DNA of 64,000 nucleotides from Solirubrobacterales bacterium (GCA_019240115.1 JAFAYV010000089.1:1-64000), one strand, 5' to 3'; positions 1 through 8,798 are shown, counted from the stretch's first letter. Notes: generated by a model not told the origin, from the letters alone. Numbers and translations: made by a program.

Positions 1-226
1 CGCAGCATCAGGGCGGTTTAGCGCCTGCCCCCATAGGCCGACGCTGGAGGGCCGACGATCCTCCATCTCTCGCACAGCACCGCCTGTGTGATGAGCCCTC
101 TACATGGCTCCTCCTTCAGCGTTCGTGGCACACCGTCTTGGGACGTCCTGGGACGCCAGCACCCAGTGCGTGGAGTGTATGCCTGGAACCGTGGGCAGCA
201 GGGGCTATGCACACCGGGGGTCGGGG

Positions 227-865
227 GTGCTGATCATCGCCAAGATCACCCGCAGCGCAGCCGGCGGATACGCCGAGTACCTCGAGGGCAAAGCCCAGGC
301 CTCGCAGCTGGGTGACTACTACCTCAAGGACGGCGAACGATGTGAGGCGCCAGGACGATGGGCGGGCGGAGCAGACCAGTCCGGCATCGACGCCACCCAG
401 CCGGTCACCGGCGAGCAGCTGCACACGCTGATGGACGTCCGCCGCCCCGACACCGGACAGGAGCTGCGCCGCGCCGGCCGGATCCGGTGAGGCGGTCGCC
501 GCGCTGGATGCGACGTTCTCGGCGCCGAAGTCGGTCAGCGCGGTCTGGGCGCTCGCCGCCCGGAGTTGCGCGAGCGGATCGAACGGGCGCACGAGACCGC
601 GATCGACCGCGCCCTCACCTACGCGACCCGGCAGGTGGCGATGCTGTGGTCATCGAAACAGGCCCGCAGCTGCACTCCCAACGTCCTGTTGCACGCTGCG
701 GTGCGCCGCGACGGGCGGATCGTGGCGATCGACTCCCGCTCCTGGCTGGTGCACGACGCCGGCGCGTCGGCACCGACACCGTGATCCACGAGAAGGCGAC
801 CGGCCTGATCGCGACCGGGTCGGGGACCTGCTCGGCGACCGCGCGAGCGGTGCTGTGCCGCCAGC
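227..865 (+). pseudogene. TrwC/MobF-type conjugative relaxase, scrambled remnant
   Basis: Remnant of the N-terminal TrwC-relaxase domain, which nicks and carries the transferred strand in conjugation. It opens with GTG at 227 and reads like the family start (LIIAKITRSAAGGYAEYLEG, then GDYYLKDGERCEAPGRW). The frame is lost near 480, where SGEAVAALDATFSAPKSVSA continues in another frame, and again near 555 (PELRERIERAHETAIDRA). After that, family blocks occur in the wrong order: the HVLLHAAVRRDGRIVAIDS-type block (about 670-760) comes before the VIHEKATGLIATG block (about 780-845), which normally precedes it. No functional product is possible. It marks an old conjugative element with the integrase at 1828-3147. 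Confidence 0.85.
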
Positions 866-963
866 TAATAGCGGACCGCGACCCCACCGGCGGATTCGGG
901 GAGCGCTGCCGGTCCAACCTCGACGGTGATCCGACTGCCGATGGTCCTCAGGTCGATGGTCAT
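865..963 (-). CDS. possible 32-aa small protein or truncated gene start
   Basis: A 32-residue frame starts with ATG at 963, preceded by a strong Shine-Dalgarno sequence (AGGAGG, seven bases upstream). It begins MTIDLRTIGSRITVEVGP and ends GGVAVRY before TAG. I do not recognise a family. It lies antisense just past the relaxase remnant, so it may be the first codons of a gene truncated by the same rearrangement. The ribosome binding site is the only real support. Confidence 0.3.
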   Translation of the reverse strand: MTIDLRTIGSRITVEVGPAALPESAGGVAVRY

Positions 964-999
964 GCGCACGCCTCCTGATCTGAGTGAGGCTGCCGGGCG

Positions 1000-1247
1000 C
1001 TGCCCTGCCTCGACTTCGGCAGCGCACTGCGCGGGCCGGCGGGCAGTCAAGAGAGCCCCGCCAGGGGCGCGCGCAGCGCGGGCCGAAGGCCCGACCTTGA
1101 CGGCCCGCCAGCCCGCGCGACAATCAGCCGAGTCGCGGCAGGAACACCGCCTGGGGCGGATCGCGCGCTTCTGACCGTCGCGCTCGCGACGGCGAGCCGT
1201 AACGGACCCGCGGCGCGTCGGCGTGGTGCGCAGCGCTCCGTGACTGG
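1000..1247. other. intergenic, no gene recognised
   Basis: About 250 bases between the relaxase wreck and the DUF2283 gene. Short frames exist on both strands but none resembles a protein family or has a convincing ribosome binding site. Confidence 0.5.
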
Positions 1248-1526
1248 TCAGGCGGCTGCGACGAACGCGACAGCGCGATCGTCGTGACTGACGTGACCGT
1301 CGGGCCAGGTGATCCGAAGCTCACCATGACGATCCACGAGGAAACGCAGGTTGACGAGAATCATGCCGATGACGTTGCCATCGCTGTCCAAGTCGACCGC
1401 GTGGCCTTCGGGAGTCGCGTCGGTTTCCGCGGGGACGCCCGGGGCGCCCACGCTGAGGTACAGGACGTCGCCCCGCGCGTCGTAGCGGTGATGGTCGAAC
1501 TCGATGCCGTCGATGGTGATGCTCAT
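1248..1526 (-). CDS. DUF2283 family protein, probable antitoxin
   Basis: Small protein of 92 residues with the DUF2283 pattern: a short beta-rich chain with YDARGDVLYLSVG followed by GHAVDLDSDGNVIGMILVN. ATG at 1526 overlaps the stop of the upstream gene as ATGA, so the two are translationally coupled. DUF2283 genes are often found next to DUF4258-like genes and are considered antitoxin-like partners; that role is inferred here. The further 5' extension of the frame lies inside the partner gene and is not needed. Confidence 0.8.
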   Translation of the reverse strand: MSITIDGIEFDHHRYDARGDVLYLSVGAPGVPAETDATPEGHAVDLDSDGNVIGMILVNLRFLVDRHGELRITWPDGHVSHDDRAVAFVAAA

Positions 1527-1831
1527 CGGCTTCTGGCCGGATGCTTGCGCTGGACGAAGGCGGTCACGACGACCGCGGGATCCTCGTTGAAGTCTACGAC
1601 CACCCTCAGCCATCGAACCCGGTCACCGACGTGTCGACGGTAGAACCGCTCGCGGCCCGGCAGCGGATCTGGCTCGCGCACGTCCGGCCGCGCCACCGCC
1701 TCGAGAATGGCGTCGAGCTCATCGAGCAGCTCTGGCCGCGCAGCCATGATGTGCTGCCAGGACCACTCAGTGAAGACGACGAGGCGGCCATCCGGAGCGC
1801 TGACGGACCGGGGAACCCCCGGTCCCATCAC
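1523..1831 (-). CDS. DUF4258-like protein, probable toxin of a type II pair
   Basis: Protein of about 102 residues: an N-terminal helical part (WQHIMAARPELLDELDAILE) followed by a beta-rich end (GRERFYRRHVGDRVRWLRVV, then VVVTAFVQRKHP). This is the organisation of small RelE/DUF4258-like toxins. It starts at GTG 1831 or ATG 1828, overlapping the integrase stop, and ends in an ATGA overlap with the DUF2283 gene. The toxin precedes the antitoxin, the less common order. Toxicity is inferred from layout and fold only. Confidence 0.6.
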   Translation of the reverse strand: MMGPGVPRSVSAPDGRLVVFTEWSWQHIMAARPELLDELDAILEAVARPDVREPDPLPGRERFYRRHVGDRVRWLRVVVDFNEDPAVVVTAFVQRKHPARSR

Positions 1832-3147
1832 CTCACGTCGACCGGCGCGCTCGGCACGGAGACCGCGCTGCCGAACGCGCGCGTGAACCGCGCGGCCTGC
1901 TCGGTCGCCGGACGCGCGTGCAGGTAGCGCTCGGTCGTGGTGATCCGCGAGTGGCCCATCGCCGCCTTAGCGCTCTGCAGATCCACGCCGCCGGCCACGA
2001 GCAGCGACCCGTAGGTGTGGCGCAGGTCGTGAAAGCGCAGCGGCGGCAGGCCGGCCGCGTTGCGGGCGCGTTCAAACCTCCTGCGAAGCGCGGTCGGGTC
2101 AAGCCGACGGCCCAGTCGGTTGGCGAACACGTACTCGTCGGGCCCGACGAACTCGCTGCGCCTGCTCAATCGATCAAGGGCACCGCCAGCCTGGTCAGGC
2201 AGCGGGACCTCGCGCGCTCGGCGGCTCTTGGTGGACGCCGCCTCCACACCGGCGGAGATCGCCCGGCGGACGGTGAGCTTATGACCGGTGAAGTCGATGT
2301 CGGCCCAGCGCAGCGCGATGAGCTCGCCGCGACGCAGGCCGGTGTATGCGGCGACGCGGATCAGCTCGGCGTCGCGCGCGTCATCCACCGCACGCGCGGC
2401 CCGCTCGTCCTCGCCCACCTCGGGCGCGTCGGGATCGCGATGGGCGCCGTCGGCCATCGCTCGGGCCAGTCCCTCGATTTGCGCGGTCGTGTAGAACGCG
2501 AGCGGTCCGCGTTCGGGCTCGCGGCGACGATCGGCGAACTTAGCGGGGTTGCTCTGAAGCCCATAGGTGCTTGGCCGCATCGCGTAGTTGAAGATCGCGC
2601 ACAGCAACTGTCGATGCTGGTTGACCGTTCGCGGCGCGGCGCGCGCGGTGACGGTCTTGGGCCTGCCCCGATCATCGAGCACCCGCAACTGACGCGGCGC
2701 GGCGACACGATGCAGGACGCCTTCGACATCGCGAGTCGTGATAGAGGCCGCCGGCCTGTCACCAAGTGCGGCCATGATGAACCCCGCTGTCCTGCCGTGG
2801 CCGCGACGATGCGGCGTCCCCGGTTCGGACAGCAGGTACCGATACCCGCTCACCGTTGAGGGCTTGGCGTCCTTGACCTCCTGGACCCACTGCTTGCGGC
2901 CGACGAAGTCGACGTCGCGCCAGTGCAGCGCGACGAGCTCGCCGCGGCGCAGGCCAGCGTAGGCGGAGACGCGAACGATCTCGGCATCTTGGACGTCCTC
3001 ACGAGCACGGGCCTCCATCTCGCCCTCGCCCAGAGCGGGCCGGGACGGGTCGCGGTGGCTGCCGGAGGCGAGAGATCGAGCGAGTGAACGGGGCCTTTGC
3101 CGCTGTGCTTCGACCCGACCGCTTCCAGACCGGCCGCCAGCCTGCAC
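1828..3147 (-). CDS. tyrosine-type site-specific integrase with internal duplication
   Basis: Tyrosine recombinase of 439 residues. The catalytic set is complete in the C-terminal half: R272 (GLRRGEL), K307, H373 and R376 (HDLRHT), H399 (MGHS) and Y408 (TTERYLHA). A SAM-like core-binding region lies at about residues 90-190. The first 85 residues are not a normal N-terminus: residues about 21-85 repeat, diverged, the segment at 226-290, including a second copy of the first arginine box (GLRRGELVALHW). The gene looks like a fusion of the front of one integrase catalytic domain to a second, nearly whole integrase. Whether the fusion is active, or is initiated further inside, cannot be read from sequence. 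Confidence 0.85.
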   Translation of the reverse strand: MQAGGRSGSGRVEAQRQRPRSLARSLASGSHRDPSRPALGEGEMEARAREDVQDAEIVRVSAYAGLRRGELVALHWRDVDFVGRKQWVQEVKDAKPSTVSGYRYLLSEPGTPHRRGHGRTAGFIMAALGDRPAASITTRDVEGVLHRVAAPRQLRVLDDRGRPKTVTARAAPRTVNQHRQLLCAIFNYAMRPSTYGLQSNPAKFADRRREPERGPLAFYTTAQIEGLARAMADGAHRDPDAPEVGEDERAARAVDDARDAELIRVAAYTGLRRGELIALRWADIDFTGHKLTVRRAISAGVEAASTKSRRAREVPLPDQAGGALDRLSRRSEFVGPDEYVFANRLGRRLDPTALRRRFERARNAAGLPPLRFHDLRHTYGSLLVAGGVDLQSAKAAMGHSRITTTERYLHARPATEQAARFTRAFGSAVSVPSAPVDVR

Positions 3148-3349
3148 CGGGCCTCCTGGCAGCTACCCGGACGAGACTCCACCCGCAGGCGACGACGAGC
3201 GTACGTTGGATCAGCTACTCGATAAGCAAGTCCAAACGCTCGGCGCATGCGGTAGAAGTGGTGCAAGGGCGATGCTGAGGTGGTTCTGACCACCGTGGTG
3301 TCCAAGCTCGTCGGTCTGTTCCAGCACATCGATGAGAAGGAGCACCACG

Positions 3350-3454
3350 ATGGCCGAAGGTCAGAGGATGACGGTTGCTGACGTCGTCGTAGGTTGGTGA
3401 TGTTGGGCTGGAGGACTTCGTCCGCGAGGCGGTCGAACTGGACCTCTCCTGATC
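3350..3454 (+). pseudogene. IS256-family transposase N-terminal scrap
   Basis: A short frame starts MAEGQRMTVADVVVG, resembling the beginning of IS256-family transposases. A shifted frame continues with VGDVGLEDFVREAVEL, resembling the following stretch of the same family. It stops after about 100 bases and no catalytic region follows. No terminal repeats or target duplication were found, so this is a tentative remnant at the edge of the element. Confidence 0.4.
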
Positions 3455-3519
3455 GGCTCTCGACGCCGGGCGGACCGACCGCCCCCGGCTCTCGGTCCTC
3501 GGGACCGCGGGCTCGCGCG

Positions 3520-4377
3520 TCAGGCCGCACGTAGGGGCTCGGCGGTGGCCGAATCGGCGACGCTGTCCAGCGAGATGAAATGATCTCGCGCCACCACGTG
3601 CCACGCGTCGTGCTTGGCGGCGAACAACTCGTGGGCCCGCCAGCGCGGCCACCCCCTCGGGAGCACGGATTCGGGCAGGTCCGGATCCAGAAAGGGGAAC
3701 TGCCGCCAGGCGTGAACGAGGTCGGTCTGCGCATGGAAGACCGCCTCGGGCGTTTTCGGACGGAGGCGCTGAAAGCGTGCGATGAACTCGTTATAGCTCT
3801 CGGCGACGGCTCCGAGATCCCACGCGTTGGCGACGATGTCCTCGAGGCGCCCAACCTCGCCGAAGCGTGCGTGAAACGACTGGACCTCGGCGGCGGAGTT
3901 CGCCTCGGCGAGCGCGCGCAACTCCGCTTCCCGCTCGACATGCGGGGAGACGTAGACGCCTCCCCCGAGCGACCCGAACCCCGCCCACGCGAGTTGACTT
4001 CGGATTCGATGGCGCACGTGGCGTGACTGCTCGGGAACGCGCAAAACGACCAACAGCCATTGGCCGTCCCACTCCCATGGTTGTCCGAACGTGTAGATCC
4101 GCTCGGCCCCCGAAGTGAGCATCGTCGCGGTCGCCGGGGTGAGGAGCACGCGCGACCGGCGGCCGTGGCGCTCGGCGCGCAGCCACCCGTCCGCGATGCT
4201 GCGAGCGACGGCCTGCCGGACGGCCTGCGGAGTGTAGTCCAGCAGGCCCAGGGCGCCGATCAACGTTTCCTGCCACGCACTCCCGGAGGTAGGCATGACG
4301 AACTCACCGAGCACCGTGAGCAACGCCGAGCGGGCGGCCGGCGCCCCGACTGATCGGCGTCGCAGTTGATCGTTCAC
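3520..4377 (-). CDS. paaX: PaaX family transcriptional repressor
   Basis: Repressor of 285 residues of the PaaX type, whose founding member represses phenylacetate catabolism and responds to phenylacetyl-CoA. Visible are the N-terminal winged-helix region (about 15-90, with YTPQAVRQAVARSIADGWLR), the central PaaX-type domain (WEWDGQWLLVVLRVPEQSR, then LGGGVYVSP) and the C-terminal domain (FHAQTDLVHAWRQFPFLDPD). Length is slightly below the roughly 310 of E. coli PaaX. It ends the aromatic-acid cluster and lies near the CoA ligase gene at 5146-6702. A candidate operator at 4436-4450 lies 59 bases upstream of the start, suggesting autoregulation. The true inducer may be another aryl-CoA. Confidence 0.9.
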   Translation of the reverse strand: MNDQLRRRSVGAPAARSALLTVLGEFVMPTSGSAWQETLIGALGLLDYTPQAVRQAVARSIADGWLRAERHGRRSRVLLTPATATMLTSGAERIYTFGQPWEWDGQWLLVVLRVPEQSRHVRHRIRSQLAWAGFGSLGGGVYVSPHVEREAELRALAEANSAAEVQSFHARFGEVGRLEDIVANAWDLGAVAESYNEFIARFQRLRPKTPEAVFHAQTDLVHAWRQFPFLDPDLPESVLPRGWPRWRAHELFAAKHDAWHVVARDHFISLDSVADSATAEPLRAA

Positions 4378-4435
4378 CCCCCCGCAGCATAGAGACCGGC
4401 TTCGAAGCCATGCCGTCTTGCCTCGGCCTTGCGTG

Positions 4436-4450
4436 GGTAACTAATTGTGA
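4436..4450 (+). promoter_or_regulatory. candidate PaaX-type operator, site 1
   Basis: GGTAA-CTAA-TTGTGA, an AT-rich island upstream of the paaX-like gene. It matches by eye four other sites in the cluster (GGTWA-N4-WTGNNA). Found by inspection only; binding is inferred. Confidence 0.35.
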
Positions 4451-4605
4451 CTTACGTCGGTGCGCCGCCTCACGCCAATGCGCGAAGGCCTGGCCGATCG
4501 CGATCGCTGCGGTCGACGCCATCATGTCTGTCAGCCGCCGACCCACCAGCCCGCCAGGACATCGTCCCGGGACTGGCTGCCCGAGCCTCGAGGCCGGTGC
4601 GCCGC

Positions 4606-4941
4606 ATGATCGATGAGCCGCCACGGCGTCAGGCACCCCGCGACACCGCGTCGCTCCTGATGTATCGCACCGGCGTGCGGGACGCCAGCGTCGCCGGCAA
4701 CGCGCACGGCGGATCAGTCATGAAGCTCTGCGATGACGCCGCGGTCATCGCAGCCACGTGGTTCACTCGCTGACGGCAGCGGTGGACAGCTTGACGTTCC
4801 GGTCGTCCGTCAGGTCGGCGAATGCGCGCAACGGTCAATGCCGCCTGGAGGATCTCCATCGACGTCGGCGTCTCGGTCGAGGCCGAGGCCGAGGCCGAGG
4901 CCGAGGATTTTCGCCACCGGGCGGACACGACATGTCTGTAG
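4606..4941 (+). pseudogene. acyl-CoA thioesterase (hotdog, YciA-like), frameshifted
   Basis: Begins ATG 4606 and shows the acyl-CoA hydrolase signature GNAHGGSVMKLCDDAAVIAA before a stop at 4771. The next family block (LTAAVDSLTFRSSVR) continues in a second frame, and the last (VNAAWRISIDVGVSVEAEAE) in a third, ending at TAG 4939-4941. The family normally reads these blocks in order in one chain. At least two frameshifts make it non-functional. The third part includes an expanded hexanucleotide run encoding alternating Glu and Ala (4878-4906). Confidence 0.8.
4878..4906 (+). repeat. tandem hexanucleotide (CGAGGC) run
   Basis: Almost five uninterrupted copies of CGAGGC inside the thioesterase pseudogene. 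Likely slipped-strand expansion of a Glu-Ala codon pair. Confidence 0.9.
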
Positions 4942-5145
4942 CGCGTTCCTAACGGTGCGTCGCCCTCGACGAAGACAGCCGGCCGACGGGAGTGCCATCG
5001 CTCGTGCCGCTCTCAGACGAGGAGAGGCGTCGTCATACGGATCCGAACGCTCGTCGTGAGCTCCGGCTCGCCAGAGCGTCGGAGCTCGATCGGCGGGCCG
5101 GCCACGCCGCCGAGCAGCGCTGACGGCACCGTGTCAGATCAGACG

Positions 5146-6702
5146 TCATCCAAAGTCGCGCAGCTTGTATCGCTGAATCTTGCCTGTCAGCGTCTTGGGC
5201 AGCTCCTCGACGAAGGCAAAGAAGTGGGGGTACTCGTAGCGGCGGAGTCGACTCTTACACCACTCCTGCAGTTCCGTCGCCAGCTGGTCGTCGGACTGGA
5301 CACGCTCGCGACAGACCACGTAGGCCTTGACGCGGGTTGTCTCCTCCACTCGTACCCCCACGGTCGCGGCTTCGACGACCAGTGGGTGCTCGGCGAGCGT
5401 GTGCTCGACTTCAATCGGAGATACCCAGAGACCACCGACCTTGATCATGTCGTCGGCTCGACCCTCGTAGATGTAGCCACCCTCATCACTGCGGCGGTAA
5501 CGGTCACCCGTGAAGAACCACTCGCCCTTCAGCGTCGCCTTGCTCTTCTCATGCTGGTGCCAATAGAAGGCGTGGGCCGAGTCGCCACGGACGTGGAGGT
5601 TTCCGATCTCCCCGTCAGAGACCTCGTTGCCGTCTTCGTCGAGCAGCCTGATCTCGTAACCGGGCACCGGCTCGCCGCTCGTGCCGGGCACGATGTGGTC
5701 GGGGCGGTTGGAACAGTAGACGTGAAGCATCTCCGTCGACCCGATGCCATCGAGAATGTCGAGTCCGAACGTCTCGTTCCAGCGACGGAGCACCGCCGGC
5801 GACAGCGGCTCGGCGGCAGAGGCGCATCGACGCACGCTGGACAGATCGTACTGGCCGGCATCCTCCAGGTTGAGCATCGCATTGTAGAGCGTGGGAACCG
5901 AGAAGAACAGCGTCGGTTGGAACCGGGCAGCCGCCTCAAGCGCGCCCTGGGGATTGGCGCGACCCGGGAGGAGAACGCTCGACGCGCCGACCGAGTAAGG
6001 GAACGTCAGGTTCGCGCCCATTCCGTAGGCGTGGTAGAGCTTCGTCGTCGACATGGTCGTGTCCGACTCATCGATCTCCAGGATGTGGCGCGCATAGGTC
6101 TGGCAGGTGTACCGGATGTCGTGATGCAGGTGGACGACGCCCTTCGGCTTCCCGGTCGAGCCCGACGAATACAGCCAGAACGCCATGTCGTCGCGATGCG
6201 TGTCGGTCGCCGCGACCTCTGCCCCGGAGTGCTCGGCCAGGACCTCGTCCAACGGGATGGCATGCTCGGCTGTGCCATTCGCCACCCAGACGCGCGGACG
6301 CGAGGGTACCTCGGCGAGCACGCTCGCGAGCTGCTCGGCGACGCCACCTTCGACCACGACCACCTCCGCGTAGGAGTCGTGCAGGTAGTGAGCGATGTTC
6401 TGCGGGTTGTCAAGGAACGACACCGGGACCGGTACGGCTCCGGCGCGCATCGCTCCCAGGAAGGCGATCGGCCAGGCCGGTGTGTCGTCGAGAATCAACA
6501 GGACACGAGCCTCGCGCTTTACCCCCGCCTCGTGCAGGGCAGCGGCCAGAGCATGGCTCTGGGCGCTCAGCTCGGCATAGGTCACGGTCTCGCAGCCACA
6601 GTGGATCGCGACCTTCTCGCCACGCCCAGCCTCCAGGTTGTGGTCAAGGATGTCGCACGCGTTGTAGCGCTCGGGCGGCTCCTGCACGGTCACCGTGGTC
6701 AT
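5146..6702 (-). CDS. benzoate-CoA ligase family acyl-CoA synthetase
   Basis: Adenylate-forming ligase of 518 residues that would activate an aromatic or related acid to its CoA thioester. It has the AMP-binding P-loop YSSGSTGKPKGVVH, the GIGSTEMLHVY motif and TGDRYRRSDEGGYIYEGRAD typical of benzoate/4-hydroxybenzoate-CoA ligases, and the catalytic lysine in LPKTLTGKIQRYKLRDFG. ATG 6702 is chosen because GAGGAGA lies seven bases upstream. It is more like benzoate-CoA ligase than PaaK, so the substrate of the neighbouring Paa-type oxygenase may not be phenylacetate. Exact substrate is not readable. Confidence 0.88.
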   Translation of the reverse strand: MTTVTVQEPPERYNACDILDHNLEAGRGEKVAIHCGCETVTYAELSAQSHALAAALHEAGVKREARVLLILDDTPAWPIAFLGAMRAGAVPVPVSFLDNPQNIAHYLHDSYAEVVVVEGGVAEQLASVLAEVPSRPRVWVANGTAEHAIPLDEVLAEHSGAEVAATDTHRDDMAFWLYSSGSTGKPKGVVHLHHDIRYTCQTYARHILEIDESDTTMSTTKLYHAYGMGANLTFPYSVGASSVLLPGRANPQGALEAAARFQPTLFFSVPTLYNAMLNLEDAGQYDLSSVRRCASAAEPLSPAVLRRWNETFGLDILDGIGSTEMLHVYCSNRPDHIVPGTSGEPVPGYEIRLLDEDGNEVSDGEIGNLHVRGDSAHAFYWHQHEKSKATLKGEWFFTGDRYRRSDEGGYIYEGRADDMIKVGGLWVSPIEVEHTLAEHPLVVEAATVGVRVEETTRVKAYVVCRERVQSDDQLATELQEWCKSRLRRYEYPHFFAFVEELPKTLTGKIQRYKLRDFG

Positions 6703-6786
6703 GTTCACTCTCCTCACGCCGTACCCGGCGCCCCGACACGCCTTCCGCTCGGCATCACGAGAAGGTAGCGTGTTCATGGGGCTCGG

Positions 6787-7233
6787 TCAAGAAACGATAC
6801 CCACCCCCCTGACCGCCGCCCGTAGTCGAACCGTCGCCCCATCCTCGAGCTCTCCCGCCCAGCCGTGCTCGGCGAGGAGGTCGACGTGGCCGAGGACCTC
6901 GCAGAGCGTGAGGAACGCCTGCGTCAAGGCGTTGGCCCCAGATGCGACGCGCCAACTCGGGCGCGGTTCGGGTCAGCGGGGAAACCGTGCCGGCACATGA
7001 GGCGCTCGGCGAGCTGATCGTTTCGCTTGGCGTATTCCGGCCACTCGGCAAGCGGCTTCGCAAGCTCGTCGAGGACTCGAGCGCCTCGGGCGACGCGGCG
7101 GCGTTCGGGCCGTTGTCGACAAGCGTGAGGGCTCGTCCTCGATGAGGTAGGCGTTGACCGGGCCGACGCGAAACGCCATCGGCACCTCGATGCGATGAAT
7201 TCCGCGCGCCGCGGCATGAACCGGTGGGTTCAC
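6787..7233 (-). pseudogene. MBL-fold metallo-hydrolase, deleted and frameshifted
   Basis: The beginning reads GIHRIEVPMAFRVGPVNAYL, a standard MBL-fold start. One frame over it continues ALTLVDNGPNAAASPEALE. The HxHxDH metal site is missing. Later blocks (PEYAKRNDQLAERLMCRHG) are in another frame, and an MBL-like C-terminus (VDLLAEHGWAGELEDGATVR) ends at TGA 6787-6789. An internal deletion plus several frameshifts are needed to explain it. It sits between the CoA ligase and an aldehyde dehydrogenase and was probably a cluster gene. Confidence 0.72.
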
Positions 7234-7273
7234 CTCGGGCGAGCCTCCCGCTGACGGCGCGCCGGTGGGACGG

Positions 7274-8722
7274 CTATCGCGTCCGGCCGGGGGAGCGATG
7301 CCGCACCACGAGGGACTTCAGCTCGGAGTACTCCTCGAGCGCCTCGCGCCCGTGCTCCTTGCCGTATCCGCTGGCGCCGATCCCGCCGAGCGGAAGCTCG
7401 TCGTAGAGGCGCTGTGGAGCGTTGACCCACGTGTAGCCGGCCTCGAGGCGGCCGGCGGCATGGGTGGCGGCATCGAGGTCGCGGGTCCAGATCGAAGATC
7501 CGAGCCCGAACGGCGAGACGTTGGCGTGCTCGATCGCCTCCTCGAGGTTCGCCACCGACCAGACGGGCAGAACCGGCCCCAGCACCTCCTCGGTGGCCAA
7601 TCGGCAGTCGTGGGCGGGATCGCGGAGGACGGTCGGCTCGAAATACCAGCCGGCGTTGAGCGCCTCGTCAACCGGACGCCCGCCGCCGGCCACGACCTCA
7701 CCCCCGGAGTCGACGCCGTCGGCCAGCTGTTGCTCTAAGCGGCTGCGCAGCTCCGAGGTGTGCACGGGGCCGAGGATCGTGCCCGCCATGGTCGGAGGAC
7801 CGACCTTGAGGCGTCGAACCCGCGCCAGGAGCCGCTCGAGGAAGGTATCCAGAGCCTCCGCGACGCAGTACACGCGTTTCACCGCAAGGCACGACTGCCC
7901 GGCGTTGAAGAACCGTCCCACGCTTGCAGCGCTCGCGGCGGCATCGAGGTCTGCGTCCTCGCAGACGATGAAAGGGTCCGATCCGCTCAGTTCGAGCACG
8001 ACACGCTTGACGCTGGCGCCCGCCCTGGTCGCGACGCGCGCGCCGGTGGCCGTCGTGCCCGTGAACGCGACCTTGCGGACGGCGTCGTGAGCGACGAGCG
8101 CTTCTCCGGACTCGGCCCCGCCGCAGATGACGTTCAGGACGCCTGGGGGCAGACCGGCGTCGTGGAGCAGCTCGGCGATCCGCAACGTCGTCAGCGGGGT
8201 GGTCGGCGCGGGCTTCGCCACGACCGTGTTCCCGGCGATGAGTGCCGGCCCGAGCTTGTTGGCCAGCAGCAGGGTCGGAAAGTTCCAGGCGACGATCGCG
8301 GCAACCACCCCGAGCGGGCGACGGACGACGAGGCCGTAGGTGTTGTGGTCAAGCTCGGGAACGTGGCTTCCGCGGCGGTCGCGGGCGAGCCCGGCGCAGT
8401 GCTCGAGGGTGCTGACGAAACGGTGGATCTCCAGCCCCGCTTCGCGCAGGGTCTTGCCGTGCTCGGCGGTCAGCAGGCGCCCGAGCTCATCGCGGTGAGC
8501 CAGAACCCGATGCGCTCCGCGGCGCAGCACCTCCGCCCGCCGGCTGGCGGGTGTGTCTCGCCAGCGGTGAAACGCCTGTGCCGCGGCCTCCACCGCCCGG
8601 TCGACATCGCCGTCGGCGGCCTGCGGCACGCTGTCGACCGGATTGCCGTCGGCGGGACTGACGATCGTCGTTTGCTCTCGTCGAGATCCGGTGTGCTCTC
8701 CGGCGATGAACATCTCGGCCAC
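7274..8722 (-). CDS. aldehyde dehydrogenase (paralogue 1)
   Basis: NAD(P)-dependent aldehyde dehydrogenase of 482 residues, oxidising an aldehyde to an acid. The full ALDH fold is visible: VAWNFPTLLLANKLGPALIA in the cofactor site, the general-base glutamate in LELSGSDP, the catalytic cysteine in FFNAGQSCLAVKR, and EEVLGPVLPV near the end. GTG 8722 is chosen because GGGAG lies seven bases upstream; an internal ATG at 8713 is possible. It is one of three paralogues in the cluster. A candidate operator lies about 41 bases upstream. Substrate unknown; an aromatic or ring-cleavage aldehyde is likely from context. Confidence 0.92.
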   Translation of the reverse strand: MAEMFIAGEHTGSRREQTTIVSPADGNPVDSVPQAADGDVDRAVEAAAQAFHRWRDTPASRRAEVLRRGAHRVLAHRDELGRLLTAEHGKTLREAGLEIHRFVSTLEHCAGLARDRRGSHVPELDHNTYGLVVRRPLGVVAAIVAWNFPTLLLANKLGPALIAGNTVVAKPAPTTPLTTLRIAELLHDAGLPPGVLNVICGGAESGEALVAHDAVRKVAFTGTTATGARVATRAGASVKRVVLELSGSDPFIVCEDADLDAAASAASVGRFFNAGQSCLAVKRVYCVAEALDTFLERLLARVRRLKVGPPTMAGTILGPVHTSELRSRLEQQLADGVDSGGEVVAGGGRPVDEALNAGWYFEPTVLRDPAHDCRLATEEVLGPVLPVWSVANLEEAIEHANVSPFGLGSSIWTRDLDAATHAAGRLEAGYTWVNAPQRLYDELPLGGIGASGYGKEHGREALEEYSELKSLVVRHRSPGRTR

Positions 8723-8762
8723 AGACTCTCCCTTCCCAGCGCCCGACCGCGTTCCGGGACGA

Positions 8763-8777
8763 TATCAATTCGTAACC
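8763..8777 (-). promoter_or_regulatory. candidate PaaX-type operator, site 2
   Basis: On the minus strand GGTTA-CGAA-TTGATA, upstream of aldehyde dehydrogenase 1. Same pattern as sites 1 and 3-5. Confidence 0.35.
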
Positions 8778-8798
8778 GACTCGGCCCGGGGACCGCCC

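Noticed and set aside
4398-4409. 12-bp palindrome GGCTTCGAAGCC upstream of paaX
   Set aside because: Short, GC-rich, not repeated at the other cluster promoters; the AT-rich motif next to it is the better operator candidate.
5056-6768. 570-residue open frame antisense to the CoA ligase
   Set aside because: No ribosome site or family motif; the minus strand carries all acyl-CoA synthetase motifs.
6766-6780. possible sixth copy of the shared cluster motif upstream of the CoA ligase (GGTAG-CGTG-TTCATG)
   Set aside because: Too many mismatches in the second half to count with the other five.
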